This document shows positions 35,416 to 44,249 of a stretch of DNA of 51,864 bases, piece by piece. The stretch comes from an uncultured Prevotella sp. (GTDB taxonomy: Bacteria > Bacteroidota > Bacteroidia > Bacteroidales > Bacteroidaceae), in contig UQWP01000017.1 in the NCBI GenBank assembly GCA_900544825.1, positions 1 to 51,864 of the forward strand. The letters run 5' to 3'. The notes beneath the pieces were generated by a model, which saw only the letters and a list, made by a program, of their open reading frames with translations, was not told the DNA's origin and ran no database searches. The stretch's first letter is position 1. The number at the start of each line of letters is the position of its first letter. Position numbers and translations under genes: made by a program.

Positions 35416-36183
35416 TTAATACAAATCAGATACTGTATCAGCCTGAGAGAACTGATAGAGGAATTCTACATATTCACGAACAACGGCTGCTGCAAACATC
35501 TTGCCCTTTTCGGCTGTAGCCAAAGCTGGATTTCCGATACCGGTATCCGTTGATACCATCGACCAGTTGCGAGGAATCCAGACCTTTCCGCTATTCAATG
35601 CAGGAATCCTGAAACCCTTAGCTGCACCATCGCCAGCTTCTTCCAAGTTCACCAACTCAGGATGATAATGCATCATCACAGAAGTCTCCACTTCATCAGC
35701 ATGATCACCAGGCTGTTCGAAGAAATCTTTTGGATTGCTCATCTTGAACCACTCACTGGAAGCAATGATGAAATCAGGAAAATCCACAGCCAGATCACGA
35801 ATCATGTTCTTGAAGGTGTTTCCTCCATGACCATTCACGATGAGGAGTTTCATGATTCCCTGATGCTGCAACGCTTCTACGATATCCTGCAGAATTGCTT
35901 TCTGAGTCTCATATCGGTAATGGATACAGAAAGCCACATCACGCTGTCCGGGATTCTGGGCACCCATAGCCACAGGAGGAAGTACCATGCAATTCACACC
36001 TTTGTCGGCAGCAAGCTGTACGGCAGCATCCACTGCGATACTATGTGATAAGATACAATCAGTAAGATATGGCAGATGCAGGTTATGAGGCTCTGTTGCT
36101 CCCCATGGCAGGATCGCCATCTGATACTGATTGTTTCTTACGGTGCCCAGATTCGATATACACAAATCTAAGTTCTTGTTCAT
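35416..36183 (-). CDS. Creatininase-family amidohydrolase
   Basis: 255 residues, full length for the family, no signal peptide, so cytoplasmic. Metal-binding residues are visible in LPWGATEPHNLHLPYLTD (Glu, His, Asp), NGHGGN and HADEVETSVMMH. The family opens lactams or hydrolyses cyclic or N-formyl amides (creatinine, formamidopyrimidines). It starts 4 bp after the AGE epimerase stop and is embedded in the nan operon, so it probably acts on a sialic-acid-derived compound. Candidates are a lactone/lactam form or an N-acyl variant, but no substrate can be read from the sequence. Confidence 0.9.
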   Translation of the reverse strand: MNKNLDLCISNLGTVRNNQYQMAILPWGATEPHNLHLPYLTDCILSHSIAVDAAVQLAADKGVNCMVLPPVAMGAQNPGQRDVAFCIHYRYETQKAILQDIVEALQHQGIMKLLIVNGHGGNTFKNMIRDLAVDFPDFIIASSEWFKMSNPKDFFEQPGDHADEVETSVMMHYHPELVNLEEAGDGAAKGFRIPALNSGKVWIPRNWSMVSTDTGIGNPALATAEKGKMFAAAVVREYVEFLYQFSQADTVSDLY

Positions 36184-36187
36184 ACTT

Positions 36188-37372
36188 TTATTCTTTGTTC
36201 AAAATCTCCTGACACAGAGAGTATGCCTTGATCATCATTCTCGGAATATGGAAAGGTCCCTTGAAGAGATTACCCTTGGCAGGCTGTGCCACGGTACCGT
36301 CTCTGTGAAGATAACCATACCACTCGCCGAACTCTGTATCCGGGAAGTGGGCATAGGTCCACTCGCTGATGCGCTGATGCTTGTAGATATACTCGTCATC
36401 ACCTGTAACCAGATAAGCATAGAGAGAAGCGATGATGGTTTCGGTCTGTGGCCACCAGAACTTCATATCCTGTGAATAATCCTGTACAGGAAGATTCCTG
36501 CAGTCTCTGAAGTTGATGATGCCGCCATACTGCTTGTCCCATCCCCAGTCCCAAGACCAGTCGAAGATCTGCAGCGCCATATCGGTTAACTCCTTGTCCC
36601 AACCTCTCTGCTTAGCTACATCCAGGACAAACCAGGAGGTTTCGATGCAATGACCAGGGTTGATGGTGCGACCCATACAGGTATCCACAAACTCACCGTT
36701 CATTCCTACGGTCTCCAGGAGACACTTGAACTCTGGGTGGATGAAGTACTTCTTCAACTTGGCAATCGACTCATCAATCTGCTCGGTGAGCTTAGGATCG
36801 TTGATGACCTTGCGGATGCAGGAAGCTACGTTGATGAGAATCATGATGATGCTGTGGCTCTGCAACTGGACAGATTCCTCAAACTTTGGAGCCAGGATAC
36901 CTGGAGTAGTGAGGAAACGCTGTGTATCCTTGAAAATCTGGAGGGCACGCTCTGCATATTTCTGCTCGCCGGTAGCCAAAGCATACTCCGACATCGCAAT
37001 AGCTGCGAAAGTCTCAGAGAACACATAGCGACGCATGCGCAATGGCTTGCCTTCGGCTGTAACAGAGAAGTACATTCTGCCATTCTCGTCGAAACAATGG
37101 CTTTCGATGAAGTCGAGGGTGCTCTTCGCTGCCTCCAGCCACATCGGGTTCTTCTCTACATTATTATATGCATAGGCGCATATAAAGGCGAATCTACCCT
37201 GAAACCACACAGACTTGGTGGTATCGATCAGACTTCCATCTCTGTCAAGACAAGTGTAAACACCACCGTTTACCTTATCCCATCCATGCTCCATCCAGAA
37301 TGGCATGATGTTCTCTGTGAGATCAGTCTTGTAGGATTCAGCCCACTGTTTAATATATTCTTTTATATTCAT
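36188..37372 (-). CDS. nanE: N-acylglucosamine 2-epimerase (ManNAc to GlcNAc)
   Basis: 394 residues, AGE family (alpha/alpha)6 barrel. It converts free ManNAc to GlcNAc without prior phosphorylation, the route described for Bacteroides fragilis nanLET. Motifs include KVNGGVYTCLDRDGS, SVWFQGRFAFICAYAYN, RRYVFSETFAAIAMSEYA, NPGHCIETSWF and FKGPFHIPRMM, the last two containing the catalytic histidines. It starts 25 bp after nanA. The symbol follows B. fragilis usage; the E. coli NanE is unrelated in fold. Confidence 0.95.
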   Translation of the reverse strand: MNIKEYIKQWAESYKTDLTENIMPFWMEHGWDKVNGGVYTCLDRDGSLIDTTKSVWFQGRFAFICAYAYNNVEKNPMWLEAAKSTLDFIESHCFDENGRMYFSVTAEGKPLRMRRYVFSETFAAIAMSEYALATGEQKYAERALQIFKDTQRFLTTPGILAPKFEESVQLQSHSIIMILINVASCIRKVINDPKLTEQIDESIAKLKKYFIHPEFKCLLETVGMNGEFVDTCMGRTINPGHCIETSWFVLDVAKQRGWDKELTDMALQIFDWSWDWGWDKQYGGIINFRDCRNLPVQDYSQDMKFWWPQTETIIASLYAYLVTGDDEYIYKHQRISEWTYAHFPDTEFGEWYGYLHRDGTVAQPAKGNLFKGPFHIPRMMIKAYSLCQEILNKE

Positions 37373-37397
37373 TCTTACTGGTTCTTGTGGATATTAC

Positions 37398-38315
37398 TTA
37401 AAACTGATTGCAACGCTCGAAGAAGTGGATAGCTTCCAACTCTTTCTTCATAGCCTGCTCTTCCTCATCGGTCATGTTGCGGAATGGAGTACGGTTTGGA
37501 CCCAGATCGAAGCCCATCAGCTTCATGATACGCTTACCGCCAACGATGTTACCACGGTAGTGGCAGATGACGTTGATAACCTCCTGAGCGAAGTTCTGCT
37601 TCTCACGGGCTGTCTCGATGTCGCCGTTCTTCCAAGCCTCGATGATGCCTACCAACTCCTTACCATTGTAGTTGGTTGTACCACCGATACCACCCTGGGC
37701 ACCGCCCTGAGCCAGGCTAGGGAGAATGGTTTCATCCTGACCGTGGAGCATATCGTACTTACCGTTCTTGTAGAGACGGCACTGGTTGTACTCATACAAG
37801 CTCTCGAAGGTATATTTGATACCAGCGAAGTTAGGAATGCGTCCATCTACAGCCTTCAACAGATCGAGCATTGGCAGGTAAGCGCCATTGAATGCAGGAA
37901 TATGATAGTAGTAGAAAGGAAGCTCAGGAGCAGCAGAAGCAATCTCCTCGCAATACTTCACCAGTTCCTCGATGCGGCCGATATGTGGGAATGGAGGAGC
38001 CATTGAACCGATACCCCAAACACCCAACTTCTGCGCGTGCTCAGCCAAGCGACGGCTCTCACGGAGGCAGCAGCTGCCTACATGAACGATAATTTTGAAG
38101 TCCTTAGGAGCCACTGCAACCCATCGCTCAGCAAGGAGCATTCTCTCCTCGGTGGTCAACATATAGCCCTCGCCTGAAGAACCATTGATAAACACACCCT
38201 TCAGACCGTTCTTCTGAAGCATCTTGGCATAAGCCTCGATAGGTTCCAAGTTCACATCACCGTTAGCATAAAAAGGAGTAAACGGTGCATCGATAAGTCC
38301 AATGATTTTTTCCAT
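37398..38315 (-). CDS. nanA: N-acetylneuraminate lyase
   Basis: 305 residues, DHDPS/NAL family TIM barrel. It cleaves Neu5Ac to ManNAc and pyruvate. GSSGEG (45-50) binds the pyruvate carboxylate, YYYHIP places Tyr137, and the Schiff-base lysine is Lys167 in NFAGIKYTF, close to the E. coli NanA numbering (137/165). C-terminal QGGIGGTTNYNG lines the sugar pocket. Between nanT (48 bp) and the AGE epimerase (25 bp), which fixes its role as NAL rather than dihydrodipicolinate synthase. Confidence 0.95.
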   Translation of the reverse strand: MEKIIGLIDAPFTPFYANGDVNLEPIEAYAKMLQKNGLKGVFINGSSGEGYMLTTEERMLLAERWVAVAPKDFKIIVHVGSCCLRESRRLAEHAQKLGVWGIGSMAPPFPHIGRIEELVKYCEEIASAAPELPFYYYHIPAFNGAYLPMLDLLKAVDGRIPNFAGIKYTFESLYEYNQCRLYKNGKYDMLHGQDETILPSLAQGGAQGGIGGTTNYNGKELVGIIEAWKNGDIETAREKQNFAQEVINVICHYRGNIVGGKRIMKLMGFDLGPNRTPFRNMTDEEEQAMKKELEAIHFFERCNQF

Positions 38316-38363
38316 AATTATATATATATTAATGTAAGTTAGTTAAAATTTCCGTTTTCTTTT

Positions 38364-39599
38364 TTATTCCAAGTTATCTGTCTTTGGCTTCAAGCAAACC
38401 AGCTGAAGTGTCAGCGCTGCGATAACCACCACGCCCAATACGGCAAAGGCCAAGCCCAGATTACCGCCATCAGAGAACTTACCCATTACCTGGGTAACCA
38501 TGGCTCCGGCAAACACGCCCACCATATTCATGATACCATAGGCTGTTGCTCTATATTTTGCCGATATAATCTGGCAGAGGATTGGCATATTGTTGGCATC
38601 AAACATACCGTAACCGATACCGAAGAGCAAGCCAGCTCCCACTACCGCTACCACACTGTGGCCGAAGCCCAGGAGGAAGAGAGCAGGAATCGTCATTCCC
38701 AGACCGATGGCACTGGTATAAACGCGGCCACGGATGTTCTTGTGAACCCATTTATCGGAAAGTACACCGCCAAAGAGCACACCAAACAATGAGGACACCG
38801 CGATGGTGATAGTTGACATCGGACCAGCCTCAGACATAGGTACACCCAGATTCTCTGCAAACAAAGTTGGAAGCCAGTTCTTGGTAGCCCAACCTGGAAG
38901 AGAAGGAACTGCGAAATAGAAGAGAATCACCCAGAATGCCCAAGTAGAAAGCACAACTGATAAGCCTTGGAACAATCCGCCCTTCGCAGGCTTTTCCTGC
39001 TGAGCCACAGGCATATTCGCAGTATCCTTGTCTTTATCGTGCAACAACAGAAGCAATACGACAGAATAAGCGATTCCGAGAATACCGAACCAGTGGAAAG
39101 TGGTGTGCCAGGAGAAGGCTGCTGCTACGGTAGCACCAAATCCTCCGATAGCCTGACCTACATACAAACCGGTCATATGAACACCAATGGCCAGAGATCT
39201 TGACTTCCCTTCATGCCAGTCGGCAATGAGAGACAAGGCAGAAGGGATATAAAGCGCCTCACTGATACCCATCAACGCTCTCAACATGTAAAGTTGATCA
39301 AAACTGGAGGCATATCCCATCAGATAGGTCACCAGAGACCAGACAAAGAGACTTCCTACTACTAATTTCTTTCGACTGACTCTATCAGCTACGATACCGG
39401 CAAAGGGACTCACAATACCATAGATCCAAAGGAAGACAGCCATCAAAGCACCAAAGGCTTCAGCCTGCTGCAATTCCACGATGTCAACCTTCATGGCAGC
39501 CTGCATAGTGGAAAGCATCTGACGATCCATATAGTTGAGAAGAGCAACCACCCAGAGGAGCGCTACAACTAACCAGGGATAAAACTTTTTATTTTTCAT
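38364..39599 (-). CDS. nanT: MFS sugar-acid transporter, probable sialic acid importer
   Basis: 411 residues, 12 predicted membrane helices in two halves with a short central loop (HDKDKDTANMPVAQQEKPAKG). MFS signatures are LNYMDRQMLSTM near the N-terminus and GIVADRVSRKKLVVG after helix 2, with GVLSDKWVHKN in the second half. It resembles the anion:cation symporter/NanT type. First gene of the leftward nan operon, with a perfect promoter 30-60 bases upstream, so it would carry sialic acid across the inner membrane after SusC/SusD. Confidence 0.92.
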   Translation of the reverse strand: MKNKKFYPWLVVALLWVVALLNYMDRQMLSTMQAAMKVDIVELQQAEAFGALMAVFLWIYGIVSPFAGIVADRVSRKKLVVGSLFVWSLVTYLMGYASSFDQLYMLRALMGISEALYIPSALSLIADWHEGKSRSLAIGVHMTGLYVGQAIGGFGATVAAAFSWHTTFHWFGILGIAYSVVLLLLLHDKDKDTANMPVAQQEKPAKGGLFQGLSVVLSTWAFWVILFYFAVPSLPGWATKNWLPTLFAENLGVPMSEAGPMSTITIAVSSLFGVLFGGVLSDKWVHKNIRGRVYTSAIGLGMTIPALFLLGFGHSVVAVVGAGLLFGIGYGMFDANNMPILCQIISAKYRATAYGIMNMVGVFAGAMVTQVMGKFSDGGNLGLAFAVLGVVVIAALTLQLVCLKPKTDNLE

Positions 39600-39627
39600 T
39601 TCGATTGTTAGTTTTGTTATTCGGGTG

Positions 39628-39659
39628 CAAATTTACAACTTATTTTAATACCAGCCAAA
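39628..39659 (-). promoter_or_regulatory. Promoter of the nan operon
   Basis: TAAATTTG (complement of 39628-39635), 20-nt spacer, TTTG (complement of 39656-39659). Perfect consensus; transcription would start near 39621, about 22 bases before nanT. Confidence 0.85.
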
Positions 39660-39690
39660 TTTTAATGAATCAATTTTCGTTATTCAAGTT

Positions 39691-39708
39691 AAATAAATTA
39701 GTTTATTT
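39691..39708. promoter_or_regulatory. Candidate ROK-regulator operator
   Basis: Perfect 7-bp dyad AAATAAA/TTTATTT with a TTAG centre, about 70 bases upstream of the nanT transcription start. ROK repressors such as NagC and Mlc bind AT-rich dyads of this kind; the assignment is inferred. Confidence 0.4.
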
Positions 39709-39914
39709 ATTTATTCTTACGTTTCACTCCCCTATACCTTATTATATATATAAAAGGACGGTAGATACCCTATCTTTTCTTCAAGCTTTTTAAAAAGCTA
39801 GAAATCACGGGCTCAAATAGTTAAATCATCCCCTAAAAAAGGGGGAAAACAAAGTTAATTCTAATAATTTAGATTAATTAACTCACAAACATTTAAAAAA
39901 CGGATTTATTTATT

Positions 39915-39922
39915 TATCTTTG
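39915..39922 (+). promoter_or_regulatory. -7 box of the ROK-nagB operon
   Basis: TATCTTTG followed by GCAGCG, about 32 bases before the ROK start codon. The -33 position has TTTA rather than TTTG, so it may be a weaker or regulated promoter. Confidence 0.6.
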
Positions 39923-39953
39923 CAGCGTAAAAACTTAAACAAGAAATATCTGT

Positions 39954-41150
39954 ATGGCAAAAAGCATCATACCTCACACTAAATGGTCTGCCTCTAAGAC
40001 AGCTCTTTTGAACTTGCTCATAGAACATGGAGGGCAAACTATCGCCGAACTATCCAGTAGTTTGGGGGTAAGTGTGCCATATACTACCAAGACTCTGAAC
40101 GAGCTCATTGAGGATGGCTTGATTGAGGTAACAGGCAAGAAAGACAATTACTCGAAGAGAGCGCCAAAGATTTATGACCTCATCGCAACATCCGGATATT
40201 TTCTCGGCATAGATACAGGAAAGCAAAGTCTCACCTTCGGCATCTGTGATTTTTGTGGTAACATGGTGGCAGAACCCGAACTGATACACTTTGACTATCA
40301 GGACACGCCGACATGCTTCGACCGTTTCATCACCCTCATCAACGAATACATTCAGAGATTACGTATCGAGAGAGGCCTGATCAAAAAGGCTTGCATGAGT
40401 ATCGGTGGACGAGTGAATCCGGAGATAGGCTGTGCCTATAATTATTTCACCTGCACGGAAATGCCACTAGCTGAAGTACTGGCCGAAAAACTCAACCTGC
40501 CTTTCTGCATCGACAACGATACCCGATGCATGACTTACGGCGAATATCTGAAAGGTGTCTGCAAGGGATTGAGAAACATCATCTTCGTGAACATCAGCTG
40601 GGGCATCGGCATCGGTATCATCTTCGACGGCAAGCTCTATCTCGGAAAATCGGGCTTCTCGGGTGAAATCGGACACATGCACATCTATAACAATGACATC
40701 ATCTGCCATTGTGGAAAAACAGGTTGTATGGAAACTGAAACATCAGGCTCAGCATTGCTGCGCAAGATGAAAGAGGCACTGGAGAACGGCGGAACATCCG
40801 TGCTATCCGACAAGGTGAAGAACCAGCATCAGGAACTCACCCTACAGGATATCCTCGACGCCATCAAAAAAGAGGATGTGCTCAGCATTGAAACCCTGCA
40901 GAAGGTGGCAGTGGAACTGGGAACCAATCTCGCCGGCATCATCAACATCTTCAATCCGGAGATGCTGGTCATCGGAGGAGACCTCTCGGTGACAGGTGCT
41001 TATCTTACCCAACCTATCTGTATGGGCATCAAAAAGTTCTCGCTCAACATGGTAAATGAGGATTCACTGATTGCCGCATCCACCCTGAAAGAGCATGCAG
41101 GACTGATAGGCGCCTGCCTCATGGCAAGGAGTAAGTACCTGAACAATTAA
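39954..41150 (+). CDS. ROK-family transcriptional regulator
   Basis: 398 residues. An N-terminal winged helix-turn-helix (about 10-75: ALLNLLIEHGGQTIAELSSSLGVSVPYTTKTLNEL) precedes a ROK sugar-kinase-like domain with GIDTGKQ, FCIDNDTRCMTYGEY and the zinc site CHCGKTGCMETETSG. The phosphate loop departs from the DxGGT of active kinases, so regulator rather than kinase. It probably senses an amino-sugar intermediate (ManNAc, GlcNAc or a phosphate) and controls the nan operon and its own nagB operon. The same strand and spacing (61 bp) link it with nagB. Confidence 0.92.
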   Translation: MAKSIIPHTKWSASKTALLNLLIEHGGQTIAELSSSLGVSVPYTTKTLNELIEDGLIEVTGKKDNYSKRAPKIYDLIATSGYFLGIDTGKQSLTFGICDFCGNMVAEPELIHFDYQDTPTCFDRFITLINEYIQRLRIERGLIKKACMSIGGRVNPEIGCAYNYFTCTEMPLAEVLAEKLNLPFCIDNDTRCMTYGEYLKGVCKGLRNIIFVNISWGIGIGIIFDGKLYLGKSGFSGEIGHMHIYNNDIICHCGKTGCMETETSGSALLRKMKEALENGGTSVLSDKVKNQHQELTLQDILDAIKKEDVLSIETLQKVAVELGTNLAGIINIFNPEMLVIGGDLSVTGAYLTQPICMGIKKFSLNMVNEDSLIAASTLKEHAGLIGACLMARSKYLNN

Positions 41151-41211
41151 TAGATTAAGAATACATTATTAATATATAAGAATACATTAACTAAATAAAC
41201 ATATATCAACT

Positions 41212-42003
41212 ATGCGTGTAATTATCGAAAAGAATTACGATGAGTTGGCTCGCTGGGCAGCTCGTCACGTTGTGGAGACCATCAAGGCGTTCCAACCAAC
41301 AGCAGAGAAACCATTCGTATTGGGTTTGCCAACAGGTTCATCACCTATTGGTATGTATGCAGAAATCGTAAAGGCTGTCAAGGCTGGTGAGGTTTCTTTC
41401 AAGCATGTACTCACTTTCAACATGGACGAATACGTAGGTTTGCCAGAGTCTCATCCAGAGAGCTACCATTCATTCATGGCTCACAACCTCTTCGACCACA
41501 TCGATTGCCCTAAGGAGAATATCCACATTCTCAATGGTAACGCAGAGGATCTCGAGGCTGAGTGCGCCCACTACGAGGAGATGATTGCAGAAGCAGGTGG
41601 TATCGACCTCTTCATCGGTGGTATCGGCCCTGATGGTCACATTGCTTTCAATGAGCCATTCTCTTCTCTCAACTCTCGCACTCGTGTGAAGACTCTGACT
41701 ACTGATACCCGCATCGCTAACTCTCGTTTCTTCGGTGGCGATATGAACGCAGTGCCAGCTACAGCCCTCACAGTAGGTGTGGGTACCGTTATGGCAGCTA
41801 GAGAGGTGATGATTCTCTGCAATGGTCACAACAAGGCTCGTGCCCTCCAGGCAGCTATCGAAGGTCCTGTAACTCAGGCTTGGACTATCAGTGCACTGCA
41901 GACTCACCAGCACGGTATCATCGTTTGCGATGAGAGCGCTACAGACGAGTTGAAGGTAAGCACCTACAAGTACTTCAAGGACATAGAGAAAGACAACTTG
42001 TAA
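41212..42003 (+). CDS. nagB: Glucosamine-6-phosphate deaminase
   Basis: 263 residues. It converts glucosamine-6-phosphate to fructose-6-phosphate and ammonium. All catalytic residues are present at the E. coli positions: Asp72 in FNMDEYVGLP and Asp141, His143, Glu148 in GGIGPDGHIAFNEP; the phosphate loop is GLPTGSSPIG. It is followed 34 bp later by a gene whose N-terminal domain is a degenerate copy of this enzyme. The ammonium released links the sugar pathway to the glutamate synthase genes of the window. Confidence 0.97.
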   Translation: MRVIIEKNYDELARWAARHVVETIKAFQPTAEKPFVLGLPTGSSPIGMYAEIVKAVKAGEVSFKHVLTFNMDEYVGLPESHPESYHSFMAHNLFDHIDCPKENIHILNGNAEDLEAECAHYEEMIAEAGGIDLFIGGIGPDGHIAFNEPFSSLNSRTRVKTLTTDTRIANSRFFGGDMNAVPATALTVGVGTVMAAREVMILCNGHNKARALQAAIEGPVTQAWTISALQTHQHGIIVCDESATDELKVSTYKYFKDIEKDNL

Positions 42004-42037
42004 AAAAACAAAGTAATAACTATAAAGACAAGAAACT

Positions 42038-44029
42038 ATGAGACTAAATCTTAGTTCAGAAATTGTACTCAATAAGGTACCATTGGCATACTACAAACCA
42101 AAGACTACAGTAGAGTACTCAGAGATCTCCAGAATGGAGAAAATTCACACCGACATCTTCGCCTCTTCCATGGAGGGTGCAGCTCATGTAGCTGACCAAG
42201 TAGAGAAGGAAATCAAGGCAGCTCAGCACGAGGGCAGATATTACGTGATGGCATTGGGCACAGGCTTGTCGCTCACACCTATCTACAAGGAATTGCAGAA
42301 AAGATGCGAGGCTAAGCAGCTCAGTTTCAGAAACGTGGTGGTATTCAATGCTTACGAGTACTATCCAGTACAGAAGGAAAGCTCTCTGAAGAGCATCAAC
42401 CAGTTGAAGGAGCGTTTCCTCGACCATGTTGATATCGATCCACAGAACATCTTCACATTAGATGGCAGCGTGGCACAGGACGCAGTGCAGGATACCTGTC
42501 ACCTCTATGAGAAGCGCATCAAGACCTTCGGCGGTCTCGACATCGCTCTCCTCGGTATCGGAAGAATGGGTAATATCGCTGCCAACGAGCCAGGCTCTGG
42601 CATCCAGTCTATTACCCGTCTGATCCTCATCGGCAATACTTCCCGCGAGGAAATGGAGAACAGCTTCGGCACCAACGAGCAGGTTCCTCCTTGCTCTCTC
42701 ACCATGGGTATCGCTACCCTGCTCTCTGCCAAGAGTGTTTACCTCACAGCATGGGGCGACGAGAAGGCTGACATCATGCAGAAGGTAGTAGAAGGAAACA
42801 TCACTGACACATTGCCAGCCAGCTTCCTCCAGACTCATCCTAATGCAAACGTGATTCTCGACCTGAGCGCTGCTTCTAATCTGACACGTATCAAGCATCC
42901 TTGGCTTGTAACAAACTGCGAGTGGACAGATAAGTTGGTACGCAGTGCATTGGTATGGCTCTGCCAGAAGTTGCACAAGCCTATTCTGAAGCTGACCAAT
43001 AAGGACTACAACGAGAATGGTTTGAGCGAACTCTTGGCTCTCTACGGCTCAGCATACAATGCAAATATCAAGATATTCAACGACTTGCAGCATACTATCA
43101 CAGGTTGGCCAGGCGGTAAGCCAAATGCTGACGACACTTATCGTCCAGAGCGTGCGAAACCATTCCCTAAGAGAGTGATCGTATTCTCTCCACACCCAGA
43201 CGATGACGTAATCTCTATGGGTGGTACTATCCGCCGATTGGTACAGCAGAAGCACGAGGTACATGTTGCTTACGAGACATCCGGTAATATCGCAGTAGGC
43301 GACGAGGAGGTTACAAGATTCATGCACTTCATCAATGGTTTCAACCAGATCTTCGCAGACTCTAAGGATAGCGTGATCTCGAAGAAATACCAGGAGATCA
43401 AGGAGTTCTTCGCACACAAGAAGGAGAGCGACTTCGATACCCGTGACATTCTGACCATCAAGGGTCTGATTCGTCGTGGCGAGGCTCGTACAGCTTGTAC
43501 TTTCAACGAGATTCCTCTGAACCGCGTTCACTTCCTTGACTTGCCATTCTATGAGAGCGGTAAAATTGAGAAGTTGCCTATGACAGAGAAGGATGTTGAT
43601 ATTGTTAGAGCATTGTTGCAGGAGGTGAAGCCTCATCAGATCTATGTGGCTGGTGACTTGGCTGACCCACACGGAACTCACAAGAAGTGTACCGACGCTG
43701 TTCTCGCTGCCATCGATGAGGAGAAGAAGGCTGGCGCAGAGTGGTTGAAGGACTGCCGCATCTGGATGTACCGTGGCGCTTGGGCAGAATGGGAGATTGA
43801 GAACATCGAGATGTGTGTTCCATTGAGCCCTGAGGAGTTGAGAGCAAAGCGTAACTCTATCCTCAAGCACCAGTCACAGATGGAGAGTGCTCCATTCCTG
43901 GGTAACGACGAGCGCCTCTTCTGGCAGCGTGCAGAAGACCGCAACCGTGGCACCGCCCAGCTCTATGATGAGTTAGGTCTGGCGTGCTACGAGGCTATGG
44001 AAGCATTTGTGGAATACGTCCCTCTCTAA
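42038..44029 (+). CDS. Catalytically dead NagB-like domain fused to PIG-L (LmbE) deacetylase
   Basis: 663 residues, no signal peptide. Residues about 30-290 have the NagB fold (ALGTGLSLTPIYKEL, VVFNAYEYYP, LGIGRMGNIAANEPGS), but the catalytic Asp72, Asp141 and His143 of NagB are replaced by Tyr106, Met177 and Asn179; only the Glu (184) remains. Residues about 375-663 are a PIG-L/LmbE zinc deacetylase: RVIVFSPHPDDDVISMGG (386-390 HPDDD) and AGDLADPHGTHKKC with the second zinc histidines. Often annotated simply as glucosamine-6-phosphate deaminase, which the residues do not support. Because no nagA is present, it is a good candidate for GlcNAc-6-phosphate deacetylation, with the dead domain binding the sugar phosphate; that role is inferred. 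Confidence 0.9.
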   Translation: MRLNLSSEIVLNKVPLAYYKPKTTVEYSEISRMEKIHTDIFASSMEGAAHVADQVEKEIKAAQHEGRYYVMALGTGLSLTPIYKELQKRCEAKQLSFRNVVVFNAYEYYPVQKESSLKSINQLKERFLDHVDIDPQNIFTLDGSVAQDAVQDTCHLYEKRIKTFGGLDIALLGIGRMGNIAANEPGSGIQSITRLILIGNTSREEMENSFGTNEQVPPCSLTMGIATLLSAKSVYLTAWGDEKADIMQKVVEGNITDTLPASFLQTHPNANVILDLSAASNLTRIKHPWLVTNCEWTDKLVRSALVWLCQKLHKPILKLTNKDYNENGLSELLALYGSAYNANIKIFNDLQHTITGWPGGKPNADDTYRPERAKPFPKRVIVFSPHPDDDVISMGGTIRRLVQQKHEVHVAYETSGNIAVGDEEVTRFMHFINGFNQIFADSKDSVISKKYQEIKEFFAHKKESDFDTRDILTIKGLIRRGEARTACTFNEIPLNRVHFLDLPFYESGKIEKLPMTEKDVDIVRALLQEVKPHQIYVAGDLADPHGTHKKCTDAVLAAIDEEKKAGAEWLKDCRIWMYRGAWAEWEIENIEMCVPLSPEELRAKRNSILKHQSQMESAPFLGNDERLFWQRAEDRNRGTAQLYDELGLACYEAMEAFVEYVPL

Positions 44030-44134
44030 GCCTTCCATCGCATACTCAAGTTGATATAAAAATAGACATTCATACTCTAACCAATATCAACTATTCATTT
44101 GACAAAACTAATTGTACGAGAATAATTAGTTTGT

Positions 44135-44168
44135 GCCCTCCTGCCGAAAAGACAGGAGGGCATTTTTT
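44135..44168 (+). terminator. Terminator of the ROK-nagB operon
   Basis: GC-rich 9-bp stem GCCCTCCTG/CAGGAGGGC (44135-44143 with 44153-44161) followed by ATTTTTT. About 105 bases after the fusion gene. Confidence 0.9.
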
Positions 44169-44177
44169 ATATAATAA

Positions 44178-44209
44178 CTTGGAAATTCGTCAGAAATATC
44201 GTACCTTTG
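44178..44209 (+). promoter_or_regulatory. Promoter of the truncated symporter gene
   Basis: CTTG (44178-44181), 20-nt spacer, TACCTTTG (44202-44209), about 40 bases before the start codon. The promoter looks intact although the gene product is deleted. Confidence 0.6.
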
Positions 44210-44249
44210 CAAGCAAAAAGCAAAACAAACGACATGAAAAAGAATCAAA

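Larger units (their letters stand above)
39600..39953. other. Divergent control region between nanT and the ROK regulator
   Basis: 354 bases, AT-rich, no gene. It holds the two promoters and two dyads: AAATAAA-TTAG-TTTATTT at 39691-39708, and an imperfect TTAATTCTAA...TTAGATTAA at 39855-39877. These are plausible operators for the adjacent ROK regulator, which would then control both directions. Confidence 0.55.

Noticed and set aside
39600..39953. tRNA or small RNA in the larger gaps
   Set aside because: I looked for tRNA-like arms and CCA ends in the gaps above 300 bases and saw none; a covariance-model search would be needed to exclude small RNAs.
39954..41150. ROK protein as the missing GlcNAc kinase
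   Set aside because: It has an N-terminal winged helix and an altered ATP loop (GIDTGKQ), as in regulators. A GlcNAc kinase is expected elsewhere in the genome.
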